The translations under genes were made by a program, and so were the position numbers. A model generated the notes under the pieces. The model worked only from the letters and a program-made list of their open reading frames with translations, was not told where the DNA came from and searched no databases. From contig QZJY01000026.1 of the NCBI GenBank assembly GCA_003597995.1, positions 1 to 64,000 of the forward strand: 64,000 nt of DNA, written 5' to 3'. The DNA is from Dehalococcoidia bacterium (GTDB taxonomy: Bacteria > Chloroflexota > Dehalococcoidia > Dehalococcoidales > UBA1222). This document shows positions 8,069-17,003 of this stretch, one piece after another (the first letter of the stretch is position 1; every line of letters starts with the position of its first letter).

Positions 8069-11000
8069 ATGGATAATAAGATAATCAAAACCGAGTCGGC
8101 CAACAGCGAATTCAATCGCCGCGACTTCCTTAAAATTTCGGCCCTTCTGGGTGGCAGTGCTCTGCTAGCAGGTTGCAACGGCTTGGGGCCAGGATTGTCC
8201 AAGGCAGAACGCGAGAACCTTTTAGGGGATGTCTCCTACGAGTTAGCCAAACCTGAAAACATCATCTATAGCGTCTGCCAGCAATGCAATACCCAGTGCG
8301 GAATCAAGGTAAAGATAATCGATGGGGTTGCATCCAAGATAGACGGCAATCCCTATAGCCCGTGGACTATGATGCCACACCTGGACTACAAGACTCCTAT
8401 AGCATCAGCAGCCCCCGTTGACGGCGCCATCTGCCCTAAAGGTCATGCCACATTGCAAACTGCCTATGACCCCTACCGGCTGGTGAAGGTACTGAAGCGG
8501 ACTGGACCCCGCGGCTCCAACAAATGGGCTACCATCCCATTCGACCAGGCTATCACCGAGATCGTCAACGGAGGGAAGCTTTTCAACGGTGTCCCCGGTG
8601 AGGAAAACCGAGTTGTTTCAGGGCTCAAAGATGTCTGGGCACTGCGCGATGCCAATGTCATGAAGGCAATGGCAGCGGACGTGAAGACCCTTTTAGGCGA
8701 GAAAGATCCAGTTAAAAAGAGGGATTTGATAAGCGCTTTCAAAGTTAAATATAAAGACAACCTAGATAAGCTAATTGACCCGGAGCATCCTGACCTGGGG
8801 CCGAAGAACAACCAGTTCAACTTTATGTGGGGACGCCTGAAAGCCGGCCGCTCGAACTTTATTACTCGCTTCACTAATGATGGTATGGGTTCAGTAAATG
8901 CTCATGGTCATACTACTGTGTGTCAGGGAAGCCTGTATTTCTCCGGCAAAGCTATGAGCGAGCAATTCAACTCTGCTAGCAACACATTCACCGGCGGGGC
9001 CAAGGCTTACTGGCAGGCAGACACGGCTAACAGTGAGTTTATCATCTTCGCGGGGGCATCCCCTTTCGAAGGCAACTACGGACCTCCATTCCGTGTCCCG
9101 CGATTAACCAACGGCTTGGCTGATGGCAGATTAAAGTTTGTGGTTTTCGATCCTCGTCTCTCCAAAACTGCGGCTAAAGCCTGGAAATGGCTACCGAATA
9201 TTCCCGGCAGCGAGGCGGCTGTTGCGCTGGCTATGATCCGTTGGATTATAGAAAACAAGCGCTATGACAGCAAGTATCTCGCCAACGCCAACAAAGCGGC
9301 AGCCACCGCTGATGGCGAACCGAGTTGGAGCAACGCCCCCTGGCTGGTATTACTAGACACTGCCGGGCTACCTACTAGATTCTTGCGAGCTTCAGACCTG
9401 GGTTTACCCAAAGAGCCTTTCACCTTTGACCCGTTTGTCGTTCTGAAAGGAGGCACCCCTGTCGCATTTGACCCGAATGATACCAAGACCCCGGCGGAGG
9501 GCGACCTGCTGGTCTCTACTGAAATAAGCGGCAAAAAGGTTAAGAGCAGTCTGCAAATCCTGTGGGAGTCGGCATCGAGCAAGACCATGGAAGAATGGTC
9601 CAAGATCTGCGGAATAAAGGGCAGTGACCTGGAGGAAACGGCTCGCGAATTCACCAGCCACGGCAAGAAAGCTGCGGCTGACATTCATCGCGGAATCAGC
9701 CAGCACACCAACGGCTTCTACAATGTTATTTCTTGGTACAGCCTCAATCTCCTTATCGGTAACTATGACTGGCAAGGAGGCATGATCCAGCTAAGCGCTT
9801 ATGACACTGTCGGAGCCAAAGCTGCTGGGCCTTTCAATCTAAATACCATGAGACCTGGAGTGTTAGGTCCGTTTGGTATCAGCGTTATCCGGCACGATGT
9901 CAAGTACGAAACCACCAGTCTTTACCTGAGCGATGGCTACCCTGCCAAACGCAACTGGTACCCGCTGGCATCAGACCTTTACCAGGAACAAATCACTTCA
10001 GCAGGCGACGGCTATCCTTATGGTATCAAAGTGTTGTTTATCTATATGGGATCTCCGATCTATTCTGTACCTGCGGGAAACAAAATGATTGAGATTCTGG
10101 CCGATCCGACCAAGATTCCACTGGTGGTTGCCTCTGACATCATTGTGGGCGAGACCAGTATGTATGCCGATTACATCTTCCCGGATATCAGCAATCTGGA
10201 ACGCTGGGAATTTTCGGGTAGTCACCCCTCGATACCGTTCAAAGTGCAGGGCATACGCCAACCGGCTATTGCCCCGCTGGTCGAGACAGTCACTGTCTAC
10301 GGTAAGCAGATGCCGCTGTCTCTGGAGGCTTTATTGCTTGCCTCGGCTGAGAAACTCGGCCTGCCCACATTTGGCGCTAACGGGCAGGGGGAAGGGATAC
10401 CGCTGACCCATCAGGACGACTACTATCTCAGAATGGTAGCCGATCTTGCCTTTGGGGAGAAGGCTGACGGCAGTGATGCGGTACCTGATGCGGATGATGA
10501 GGAGGTGCGCCTTTTCATTGCGGCGCGCAGTCATCTTCCCAAGACCGTTTTTGATTCCGAGCGCTGGAAGGCAATAGTGGGCGAAAAACATTGGCGTAAA
10601 GTAGTCTATGTCCTCAATCGCGGTGGCAGATTCCAGGAATTCGCCAAAGGATATCCCGCCACCGGGCTCGTAGGCAATCCGTACGGCAAGCTGATTAACC
10701 TTTATCAGGAGAAAACCGCTGGCGTCAAGAACTCCCAGACCGGCAAATCTCTGATCGGCTATCCGGCCTATATCCCGGCACCGCTGGATATCACTGGAAA
10801 GCCGGTAGAAGATGAGAAATTGGGTTACGACCTGACTCTTATCACATTCCGTGAAATATCCCAGACCAAATCACGTACGCCAGGCAACTACTGGCTCTCT
10901 GCCCTGCTTCCAGAAAATCATATCGTTATGAACCAACAGGATGCTACTCGTTTAGGACTCAAGACTGGCGAGCAAGCTAGAATCGTCTCGGCTTCTAACC

Positions 11001-11305
11001 CTGAGGGTGTCTGGGACCTTATGAACGGGCAAAAGGTGCCTATCGCAGGCAAGGTCAAGGTGGTGGAAGGCATTAGACCTGGAGTTATTGCTTTCTCTCT
11101 GGGCCACGGACACTGGGCCTATGGTGGTGTCGACATCACGATAGATGGTCAAGTGATTGAGGGCGATGGCCGTCGCGTGCGGGGCTTCCATGCCAATGCC
11201 TCCATGCGCGTTGACCCATACCTCAAGAACACCTGCCTCAGCGACCCTGTGGGAGGTAGTTGCGTCTTCTACGATTCGCGAGTCAAGGTGGAAAAGGTCA
11301 AATAA
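8069..11305 (+). CDS. Tat-exported molybdopterin oxidoreductase catalytic subunit (TtrA-like)
   Basis: Catalytic subunit of a DMSO-reductase-superfamily enzyme, 1078 residues from the ATG at 8069 (a TTG at 7997 would add 24 residues of unlikely N-terminus). The Tat motif NRRDFLKIS at about residues 16-24 is followed by a hydrophobic stretch and LLAGC, which could be a lipobox, so a lipid-anchored protein is possible. Cys70, Cys73, Cys77 and Cys122 (CQQCNTQCG ... ICPKGH) form the N-terminal [4Fe-4S] site. HTTVCQGS places Cys285 where a cysteine ligand to molybdenum is expected for the TtrA/PsrA/PhsA/ArrA group. The length fits TtrA, which is about 1020 aa. No in-frame UGA is present, so this is not a selenoprotein. 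It closes a B-C-A operon and is followed by cofactor genes. Substrate unknown; tetrathionate-type sulfur oxyanion is the best guess from gene order. Confidence 0.88.
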   Translation: MDNKIIKTESANSEFNRRDFLKISALLGGSALLAGCNGLGPGLSKAERENLLGDVSYELAKPENIIYSVCQQCNTQCGIKVKIIDGVASKIDGNPYSPWTMMPHLDYKTPIASAAPVDGAICPKGHATLQTAYDPYRLVKVLKRTGPRGSNKWATIPFDQAITEIVNGGKLFNGVPGEENRVVSGLKDVWALRDANVMKAMAADVKTLLGEKDPVKKRDLISAFKVKYKDNLDKLIDPEHPDLGPKNNQFNFMWGRLKAGRSNFITRFTNDGMGSVNAHGHTTVCQGSLYFSGKAMSEQFNSASNTFTGGAKAYWQADTANSEFIIFAGASPFEGNYGPPFRVPRLTNGLADGRLKFVVFDPRLSKTAAKAWKWLPNIPGSEAAVALAMIRWIIENKRYDSKYLANANKAAATADGEPSWSNAPWLVLLDTAGLPTRFLRASDLGLPKEPFTFDPFVVLKGGTPVAFDPNDTKTPAEGDLLVSTEISGKKVKSSLQILWESASSKTMEEWSKICGIKGSDLEETAREFTSHGKKAAADIHRGISQHTNGFYNVISWYSLNLLIGNYDWQGGMIQLSAYDTVGAKAAGPFNLNTMRPGVLGPFGISVIRHDVKYETTSLYLSDGYPAKRNWYPLASDLYQEQITSAGDGYPYGIKVLFIYMGSPIYSVPAGNKMIEILADPTKIPLVVASDIIVGETSMYADYIFPDISNLERWEFSGSHPSIPFKVQGIRQPAIAPLVETVTVYGKQMPLSLEALLLASAEKLGLPTFGANGQGEGIPLTHQDDYYLRMVADLAFGEKADGSDAVPDADDEEVRLFIAARSHLPKTVFDSERWKAIVGEKHWRKVVYVLNRGGRFQEFAKGYPATGLVGNPYGKLINLYQEKTAGVKNSQTGKSLIGYPAYIPAPLDITGKPVEDEKLGYDLTLITFREISQTKSRTPGNYWLSALLPENHIVMNQQDATRLGLKTGEQARIVSASNPEGVWDLMNGQKVPIAGKVKVVEGIRPGVIAFSLGHGHWAYGGVDITIDGQVIEGDGRRVRGFHANASMRVDPYLKNTCLSDPVGGSCVFYDSRVKVEKVK

Positions 11306-11416
11306 CCTGAAGGACGTAAAGCAAAGCTTGAACTATGGAAATGCCGCAGGCGCTGCCCGGATGTATACACAGATACATGGCTGAATAGGGGGCTGCGCTG
11401 GTTGTGTTAACTACTA

Positions 11417-11452
11417 CTGACCGCGGCTGAATGTGCAATCAGCCGCGGTCAG
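11417..11452 (+). promoter_or_regulatory. Perfect 14-bp hairpin between ttrA-like gene and moeA
   Basis: CTGACCGCGGCTGA (11417-11430), 8-nt loop, TCAGCCGCGGTCAG (11439-11452). Only a short U-poor tail (TTTCACC) follows, so it is a weak terminator at best and may instead be an attenuator or an mRNA-stabilising or processing hairpin that sets lower expression of the cofactor genes. Confidence 0.6.
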
Positions 11453-11475
11453 TTTCACCAAGGGGGGAGGTAACA

Positions 11476-12720
11476 ATGCTAAGTGTAGAGATGGCTATGG
11501 AAGAATTCCTGCGAAATGTGGATGTTCTTGGAGCAGAAGAACGTCCTATCCTAGAATGTCTTGGGCAGGTACTAGCTGCGGATGTGTACGCCAACATAGA
11601 TGTGCCTCAACACAATAACTCAGCTATGGACGGCTACGCGCTTCAATCTTCGGACACTCGTGGAGCCAGTTTGCAGCGGCCAAAACTATTGCGCGTCATC
11701 GAGACAGTAGCGGCCGGTCACATGGCTAAGAAAACCGTATCGCGAGGGATGGCAATCCGTATCATGACAGGGGCTCCTATCCCTCCTGGTGCTGACTCTG
11801 TAGTACGATTTGAAGACACCGATGAGATATGCCGACAACAACCGTCGGCTGAAATAGCCATCTGCCAAGAAGTATCGGTTGGTTTCAATGTACGCCTTGC
11901 TGGCGAAGATATTGCCAAGGGCAATAAGGCACTGAGTGCTGGGATGTTAATTCGGCCACCTGAGGTTGGAGTCCTGGCGTCGCTGGGACTGGCGAGTGTT
12001 AAAGTGATTCGGCGGCCAAAGGTTGCTATTCTTTCAACTGGCGATGAGATAAGTGATATTACCGAGCCCCTGGTATCTGGCAAAATCTATAACAGCAATA
12101 CCTACAGCCTTGCGGCATTAATTAAGAGCTACGGCGGAGTACCTATTGTGTTAGGGGTTGCCAATGACAATGAGGATTCCCTACTGGCGAAAATAAATCA
12201 GGGTCTGGACGCCGATCTGTTGCTGACGAGTGGAGGCATTAATACTGGTGACTACGATTTGGTAAAGACCTTTCTTGCAAAGCATGGAAGCATCAGATTC
12301 TCTTCAGTTCGCATGAAACCTGGGAAGCCTCTGGCCTTCGGTACAATTAAAGGAACCAACGACGGCGGTGTCAGTAAAGTCATCCCATATTTTGGCCTGC
12401 CTGGCAATCCGGTTAGTTGCATGGTAACATGCGAGGTTTTCGTTAGGCCTGCAATCCTTAAAATGTTGGGACAGAAGAACCTCTTTAAGCCTACCGTAGA
12501 AGCCACAATGCAGGATGCTAAAATTAAAACAAATGGTACAAGGACATTTGCCCGTGCTAATGTGGAGAAAAAAGAGGGCGGATACGTTGTCCGTTTAACA
12601 AGCCACCAAAAATCCGGTATGCTTATTTCTATGAGCCTTGCTAACGGGTTGATAGTTATTCCTGAGAGCGAAAATGAGGTAAGGACAGGGGATAAAGTTC
12701 AGGTAATGCTGCTGGACTGA
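11476..12720 (+). CDS. moeA: Molybdopterin molybdenumtransferase MoeA
   Basis: MoeA inserts molybdate into adenylylated molybdopterin to give the active cofactor. The 414-residue protein has the usual order: an N-terminal domain with VDVPQHNNSAMDGYAL (as IDVPQHNNSAMDGYA), a MoCF-binding core with ILSTGDEI and LLTSGGINTGDYD, the loop FGLPGNPVS, and a small beta-barrel C-terminal domain. The start is the ATG at 11476, 7 nt behind GGGGGGAGGT; a frame reaching back to 11431 lies in the hairpin and is not used. Its location next to the molybdoenzyme implies dedicated cofactor supply. Full length, no oddities. Confidence 0.94.
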   Translation: MLSVEMAMEEFLRNVDVLGAEERPILECLGQVLAADVYANIDVPQHNNSAMDGYALQSSDTRGASLQRPKLLRVIETVAAGHMAKKTVSRGMAIRIMTGAPIPPGADSVVRFEDTDEICRQQPSAEIAICQEVSVGFNVRLAGEDIAKGNKALSAGMLIRPPEVGVLASLGLASVKVIRRPKVAILSTGDEISDITEPLVSGKIYNSNTYSLAALIKSYGGVPIVLGVANDNEDSLLAKINQGLDADLLLTSGGINTGDYDLVKTFLAKHGSIRFSSVRMKPGKPLAFGTIKGTNDGGVSKVIPYFGLPGNPVSCMVTCEVFVRPAILKMLGQKNLFKPTVEATMQDAKIKTNGTRTFARANVEKKEGGYVVRLTSHQKSGMLISMSLANGLIVIPESENEVRTGDKVQVMLLD

Positions 12721-12844
12721 GTTTGTTTCTATGTGAGTCGAAGTTCTGTCAGGTTTGTCTTGGTGCTGGCGGGAATATAGAGGCGGCAGACTAAATATAA
12801 AAATGGGTGCAAGAAACCAGGAATATAAAGGGGGAACGGAAGGG

Positions 12845-13357
12845 ATGGAAAAAAGAATCCCCTTTGTTTCAATTGTCGGTAAATCAAATGTGGGTAAGAC
12901 CACCTTCCTTGAAAAACTTATCAGGGAATTGAAAGATAGGAATTACCGCGTGGCAATAATTAAACATGATTGTCACGGGTTTGACATCGACCACCCGGGG
13001 AAAGATACCTGGCGGATGGCTAAAGCTGGAAGCGACGTGGTAGTCATATCATCCCCCAACAAGATGGCGATAATCAAAAGGACGGACCAGGAGCTCTCTT
13101 TAGATCAATTAGAAGAGCAGATAATGGGCGGAGTAGATATCATACTGACAGAGGGATACAAGCGTGGTGACAAACCCAAAATAGAGATTTCGCGTGAGGC
13201 AGTAAGCAATCAATTACTATGTTCCAAAGAAGAGCTATTGGCTGTGGTGACTGACCAACATTTTGACATTGATGTACCCTATTTTGGGCTGGACGATGCT
13301 GTTGGAGTGGCCGATTATCTTGTAGCCCACGTTCTAGCACGCAAAAAGGCCCCATAA
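12845..13357 (+). CDS. mobB: Molybdopterin-guanine dinucleotide biosynthesis adaptor MobB
   Basis: P-loop GTP-binding protein of 170 residues that assists attachment of GMP to molybdopterin. The Walker A motif is GKSNVGKTT at about residues 11-19, followed by IIKHDCHGFDID, typical of MobB, and the later segment DIILTEGYKRGDKPKIEI. The ATG at 12845 behind GGAAGGG is preferred; a longer frame from 12755 adds a non-conserved leader. It sits between moeA and mobA, all on one strand, and belongs to the same cofactor cassette. Confidence 0.92.
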   Translation: MEKRIPFVSIVGKSNVGKTTFLEKLIRELKDRNYRVAIIKHDCHGFDIDHPGKDTWRMAKAGSDVVVISSPNKMAIIKRTDQELSLDQLEEQIMGGVDIILTEGYKRGDKPKIEISREAVSNQLLCSKEELLAVVTDQHFDIDVPYFGLDDAVGVADYLVAHVLARKKAP

Positions 13358-13444
13358 GCACCACTTGGTTTCCGATAAATCACTACCAATTTGTCTCCTG
13401 TCTCTCATGCGTATTTGGATTGTCCTACCCTGTAGGAGTAATAC

Positions 13445-14044
13445 ATGCCTAACCTTTGCAGCGCAATTGTTCTCGCGGGTGGGAAAAGTTCGCGGATTGG
13501 GACTGACAAAGCCCTATTAAAAATTCTTGGTAATCCTACAATAATTCAAACCGTTGTGGGAAAACTGCAAACCATAAGTGACGATGTTATCGTAGTGATG
13601 CGCGACCGAAAGTATCGTGATCTCGATGTAAAATGGGCGAGTGATATTTATCCTGATGCTGGGCCGCTGGCTGGTCTTCATGCGGGGTTGTTAGCTGCTA
13701 AGTATAGCCATGCCCTAGTTGTAGCCTGCGATATGCCTTTCCTGAATACTCAACTGCTCGAATATATGGTAAGCCTGCCACGAAAATATGATATTCTCAT
13801 CCCTAAGCTAACAACTGGTGTTGAACCGCTGCATGCTATCTATTCGCGCCGATGTCTGAGCCCAATTGAAAAACGGTTACAAGAACATCGTTTCCAAACA
13901 CTAGATTTAATCAATGATGTTAATGTTCGTTATTTGCCAGAGGGAATTATTCGCAAGTTAGACCCTCACCTTCGGTCTTTCTATAATGTTAATACATGGG
14001 AAGATATTCGAGAGGCGGAAGGCATACATACTACTCCGGAATAA
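13445..14044 (+). CDS. mobA: Molybdenum cofactor guanylyltransferase MobA
   Basis: MobA transfers GMP from GTP to Mo-molybdopterin to make the (bis-)MGD cofactor needed by the upstream enzyme. The 199-residue protein has the nucleotidyltransferase motif LAGGKSSRIGTDKALL near the N-terminus, DAGPLAGLHAGL, the metal-binding VACDMPFL and the late NVNTWEDIREAE. The ATG at 13445 follows TAGGAG. An 87-bp gap separates it from mobB. Codon use here is more AT-rich than in the housekeeping genes to the right, as for the rest of the island. Confidence 0.93.
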   Translation: MPNLCSAIVLAGGKSSRIGTDKALLKILGNPTIIQTVVGKLQTISDDVIVVMRDRKYRDLDVKWASDIYPDAGPLAGLHAGLLAAKYSHALVVACDMPFLNTQLLEYMVSLPRKYDILIPKLTTGVEPLHAIYSRRCLSPIEKRLQEHRFQTLDLINDVNVRYLPEGIIRKLDPHLRSFYNVNTWEDIREAEGIHTTPE

Positions 14045-14068
14045 GAGATTAGAGATGTGTGTCGTTGT

Positions 14069-14117
14069 CCAGCGAAAATGTCAGTGTTTATTGTTCAGCG
14101 ATTTTGTCAGTATGCCA
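14069..14117. repeat. Two directly repeated IS-end-like motifs
   Basis: CAGCGAAAATGTCAG (about 14071-14085) and CAGCGATTTTGTCAG (about 14098-14112) lie 27 bp apart. Multiple terminal repeats of this general form are found at the ends of IS21-family elements. No transposase gene is left. Low-confidence remnant of an insertion. Confidence 0.3.
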
Positions 14118-14294
14118 CCACTACCAAGGCATTATTTTCGCTAGATACATTGAAAGTGGAGAAGGTAGCCCCTCGCCTTTACCCTGAGGTCGGGCATCCA
14201 GTAGCCGATTGAGTGTCCCATAACTGATAGCCATCTCCTGTGCCCCCTGCTGGCGGGATAGTATGCCCGAGGCAATTCTACCTACTGAAACCTT

Positions 14295-14370
14295 TGGTGG
14301 AGCTGAGGGGACTCGAACCCCTTACCTCCTCGTTGCGAACGAGGCGCTCTCCCGGCTGAGCTACAGCCCC
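14295..14370 (-). tRNA. tRNA-Ala (anticodon CGC)
   Basis: A complete 76-nt cloverleaf with encoded CCA. The acceptor stem GGGGCTG/CAGCTCC contains the G3:U70 pair that marks alanine tRNAs. The anticodon stem CCTCG/CGAGG closes the loop TTCGCAA, giving anticodon CGC for codon GCG. The T arm TTCGAGT is standard. Confidence 0.97.
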
Positions 14371-14416
14371 ACGCGGACAGATAAGATTATAACATACTCC
14401 TTTCAGATTGCCATGT

Positions 14417-14476
14417 AGCAGTCAGCGGTCAGCACCCAGTGGTCAGTTGATAGCTGAAAGCTGATAGCTGACAGCT
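14417..14476. repeat. Heptamer repeat array (minor)
   Basis: Short array of AGCTGAT/AGCTGAA-like units preceded by GTCAGCGGTCAG-type units, here in the opposite orientation to most other arrays in the window. It lies in the leader of gatB. Confidence 0.7.
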
Positions 14477-14521
14477 TGTCTTGTCAGCCCCAGCCTATAT
14501 TGATATACTGATAACTTGTTT

Positions 14522-16003
14522 ATGGAAAGCACGACCGCTGTCAAACCCGTCGAATACGAGACCGTCATCGGCCTGGAGGTCCACGCGCAGCTGCGCACGG
14601 CGAGCAAGATGTACTGCCGCTGCTCGTCAGACTACGCCAGCGCCCCGCCCAACACCCACGTCTGCCCGGTGTGCCTGGGCATGCCCGGCGTGCTCCCCAA
14701 CATCAACAGGCAGGCGGTCGAGTACGCCATGATGACGGCACTCGCCCTCAACTGCGCTATCTCAGACTACACCAAGTTCGACCGCAAGAACTATCCTTAC
14801 CCCGACCTCATGAAGGGCTATCAGATATCGCAGTACGACCAGCCTGTCGGAACCGGCGGCTGGCTTAATATCGAGGTCGGCGGCGAGGTCAAGCGCATCG
14901 GCGTCACCCGCGTGCACCAGGAAGAGGATGTGGCCAAGCTGCTGCACCGCGACGAGGGCGGCATGTCCTACAGCCTTGTCGATGTCAACCGCTCCGGCGT
15001 GCCGCTCATGGAGATAGTCAGCGAGCCCGACATGCGCTCGGCGGAGGAGGCCCGCGCCTACCTGGTCAAGCTGCACTCCATCCTGCGCTACCTGGGCGTC
15101 TCCACGGCCAACATGGAAGAGGGCAGCTTCCGCTGCGACGCCAATATCAGCATCCGCCCGAAGGGGAGTGAAAAACTCCTCGCCAAGGTGGAAGTCAAGA
15201 ACATGAACAGCTTCCGCGCCGTGTTCAAGGCGCTGGAATATGAAGGCGAGCGCCAGCGCAAGGTGCTGTCTCAGGGCGGTAGACTGGCGCAGGAGACGCG
15301 CGGCTGGGTGGAGGCGGAGGGAAAAACGGTCTCCCAGCGCAGCAAGGAGTTCGCCCACGACTACCGCTATTTCCCCGAGCCCGACCTGCCGCCCGTCATG
15401 CCGTCCAAAGAGTGGATAGAGGAAGTTCGCTCCCGTTTGCCCGAGCTGCCCGAGGCCCGCATGTCCCGCTTTATGTCGAATTTCGGCCTGCCGGCTTACG
15501 ACGCCAACCTGCTCACCGAGAGCGCCGACATGGCCGATTATTATGAGTCGCTGGTTTACGCCGCCCCCGACCTCTCCCCCAAGGAAATGGCAAACTGGCT
15601 GGTGGGCCCGGCGGCGGGTATCCTCAATACGTCGGGATGTGATATTATAGAGTTTAGCAGTCGCGTCAGCCCGGATGCCTTTGCGGAGCTCGTCGGGCTG
15701 GTGGGCAAGGCCGTCATCAACGCCGGTACCGCCAAGAGCGTGCTGGAGGAGATGTTCGCATCGGGCAAGACGGCGCAAAGCATCATAGATGAAAAAGGGC
15801 TGGCTCAGATATCCGACATGGGGGCGCTGGAAGCCGCCGCAGAACAGGTGATAAAAGACAACCCGCAGGCCGTGGCCGACTACAAGGCCGGCAAGGCCCA
15901 GGCGGTGAAGTTCATGGTAGGCCAGTTGATGCGCCTCTCGAAAGGGAGGGCCAATCCCAACATGGCCGCCGAAATAATAACCCGGAAACTGGGGGAAGTG
16001 TAA
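14522..16003 (+). CDS. gatB: Aspartyl/glutamyl-tRNA amidotransferase subunit B
   Basis: Kinase/transamidation subunit of GatCAB, which converts misacylated Glu-tRNA(Gln) (and Asp-tRNA(Asn)) to the amide forms. The 493-residue protein starts VIGLEVHAQL, has the zinc-type cysteines in KMYCRCSSDY and HVCPVCLGMPG, the family signature NRSGVPLMEIVSEPD, and a C-terminal YqeY-like tail domain ending MAAEIITRKLGEV. I use the ATG at 14522; the TTG two codons earlier is an alternative. Neither has a good ribosome-binding site. gatA and gatC are not in the window. It is followed after 4 bp by secG. Confidence 0.96.
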   Translation: MESTTAVKPVEYETVIGLEVHAQLRTASKMYCRCSSDYASAPPNTHVCPVCLGMPGVLPNINRQAVEYAMMTALALNCAISDYTKFDRKNYPYPDLMKGYQISQYDQPVGTGGWLNIEVGGEVKRIGVTRVHQEEDVAKLLHRDEGGMSYSLVDVNRSGVPLMEIVSEPDMRSAEEARAYLVKLHSILRYLGVSTANMEEGSFRCDANISIRPKGSEKLLAKVEVKNMNSFRAVFKALEYEGERQRKVLSQGGRLAQETRGWVEAEGKTVSQRSKEFAHDYRYFPEPDLPPVMPSKEWIEEVRSRLPELPEARMSRFMSNFGLPAYDANLLTESADMADYYESLVYAAPDLSPKEMANWLVGPAAGILNTSGCDIIEFSSRVSPDAFAELVGLVGKAVINAGTAKSVLEEMFASGKTAQSIIDEKGLAQISDMGALEAAAEQVIKDNPQAVADYKAGKAQAVKFMVGQLMRLSKGRANPNMAAEIITRKLGEV

Positions 16004-16007
16004 AAAA

Positions 16008-16226
16008 ATGAGGACCTATTTCATTATCGCGCAGATGATACTCTCGGTGGCGCTCACCGCCGCCCTGCTGTTACAGACCAAGGGCGGGGGACTGGGCGGC
16101 ATCTTCGGTCAGGCGGACACTGTCTACCGCACGCGCCGCGGCATGGAGAAGACGCTCTTTCAGGTCACCATCGTGCTGGTGGTACTCTTCCTGGGCATCT
16201 CGCTCGCCATGCTAAGGATTGACTAA
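16008..16226 (+). CDS. secG: Preprotein translocase subunit SecG
   Basis: A 72-residue protein with two transmembrane helices (FIIAQMILSVALTAALLL and TLFQVTIVLVVLFLGISLAML) linked by the SecG-typical loop KGGGLGGIFGQ. It is an auxiliary subunit of the SecYEG channel. It starts 4 bp after gatB behind GGGGGAAG and is presumably cotranscribed. Confidence 0.92.
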   Translation: MRTYFIIAQMILSVALTAALLLQTKGGGLGGIFGQADTVYRTRRGMEKTLFQVTIVLVVLFLGISLAMLRID

Positions 16227-17003
16227 TCCCTTCACTATCTCCTCTCCCCTTGCGGGAGAGGACTAAGAGCCTGCACTGAGTCCGCCTGGGCGGACGAATG
16301 TGTGAGGGGGTTCCACTCTAACCCAACCAAAAAGCCCCGGATTCCAAGAACCCGGGGCTCTGTCTTCGTCCCCTACTCCTCCAGCCTGATGATATTCACC
16401 AGATGCCCGTTTCGGAGCATTTATAAAACACGAGGAGCTCGAGAACCTTCATGTGCTCCACGCTGAGTTTCTAAGACTTCCCACCTCTGACCAGCGAGGA
16501 GCGCGTCCAAGGAAAATTCCTCCGGCATAACATCGCCAGTAGCTTCATTATGCACTCCCTCCTTCTTCGCTGTATTGAGGGGGTTTCCCATATCCCCTCT
16601 AGTTCAATTAAAGCACTTCGGCTGAAATTGTCAATATTCCTCGTCGTTGCGAGCCCCGATATATCGGGCGAAGCAATCTCTACAAATCTTCGTTGCCATG
16701 CCGAAGGCCCGCCTCAGGAGGGCTGGAGGCCATGATGGATGGCCGCTTGTCCTGAGCGAAGTCGAAGGGAAGCATCTAGTGGAGAGGTCTCCTCGCCCCT
16801 TGATATTTTCCGGTGGTTGACACAAGGTGTATAATAGCACATATGTTCGATGTGGGAAAGGATTTTGTCATCCCTTTGTTATGATTATCTATCGAAATAA
16901 ATTAAGTTATTTGTTTCTATTGAGCTGATTCTGGTGATATAATTTACTTAGTAAAGTTGGCTTCTGGCCATCAAGTTTTAATTCAATACAAAAAGAGGAC
17001 AAA
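16227..17003. other. Gene-free region with dispersed repeat fragments
   Basis: 777 bp without a supportable gene. Recognisable pieces: ACTGAGTCCGCCT...GCGGACGAATGTGT at about 16275-16304 (a second copy lies near 39630), a REP-like palindromic piece around 16641-16682 (TCGTTGCGAG ... GCGAAGCAATCT), and CCTGAGCGAAGTCGAAGGG at about 16750-16770. A TATAAT at 16938-16943 may serve the gene remnant that follows. Confidence 0.5.
16333..16359. terminator. Stem-loop downstream of secG
   Basis: AGCCCCGG (16333-16340) pairs with CCGGGGCT (16352-16359). The plus-strand tail is TGTCTTC, a weak U tract; the minus-strand side has five U residues. Probable end of the gatB-secG transcript, but strength is uncertain. 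Confidence 0.5.

Noticed and set aside
8069-11305. Selenocysteine in the molybdoenzyme
   Set aside because: The frame is continuous without UGA and a cysteine occupies the expected metal-ligand region.
14762-15778. Long antisense ORF opposite gatB
   Set aside because: Shadow frame of a GC-rich gene; gatB is certain and the antisense protein has no motif. Similar long shadows opposite rho (45120-46460), clpC (51080-52039), selB (21459-22499), the DUF4349 gene (25031-26074) and the S-layer-like gene (42767-43462) were dropped for the same reason.
16550-16840. Short ORFs in the repeat-rich spacer after secG
   Set aside because: They run through dispersed repeat elements and have no coding features.
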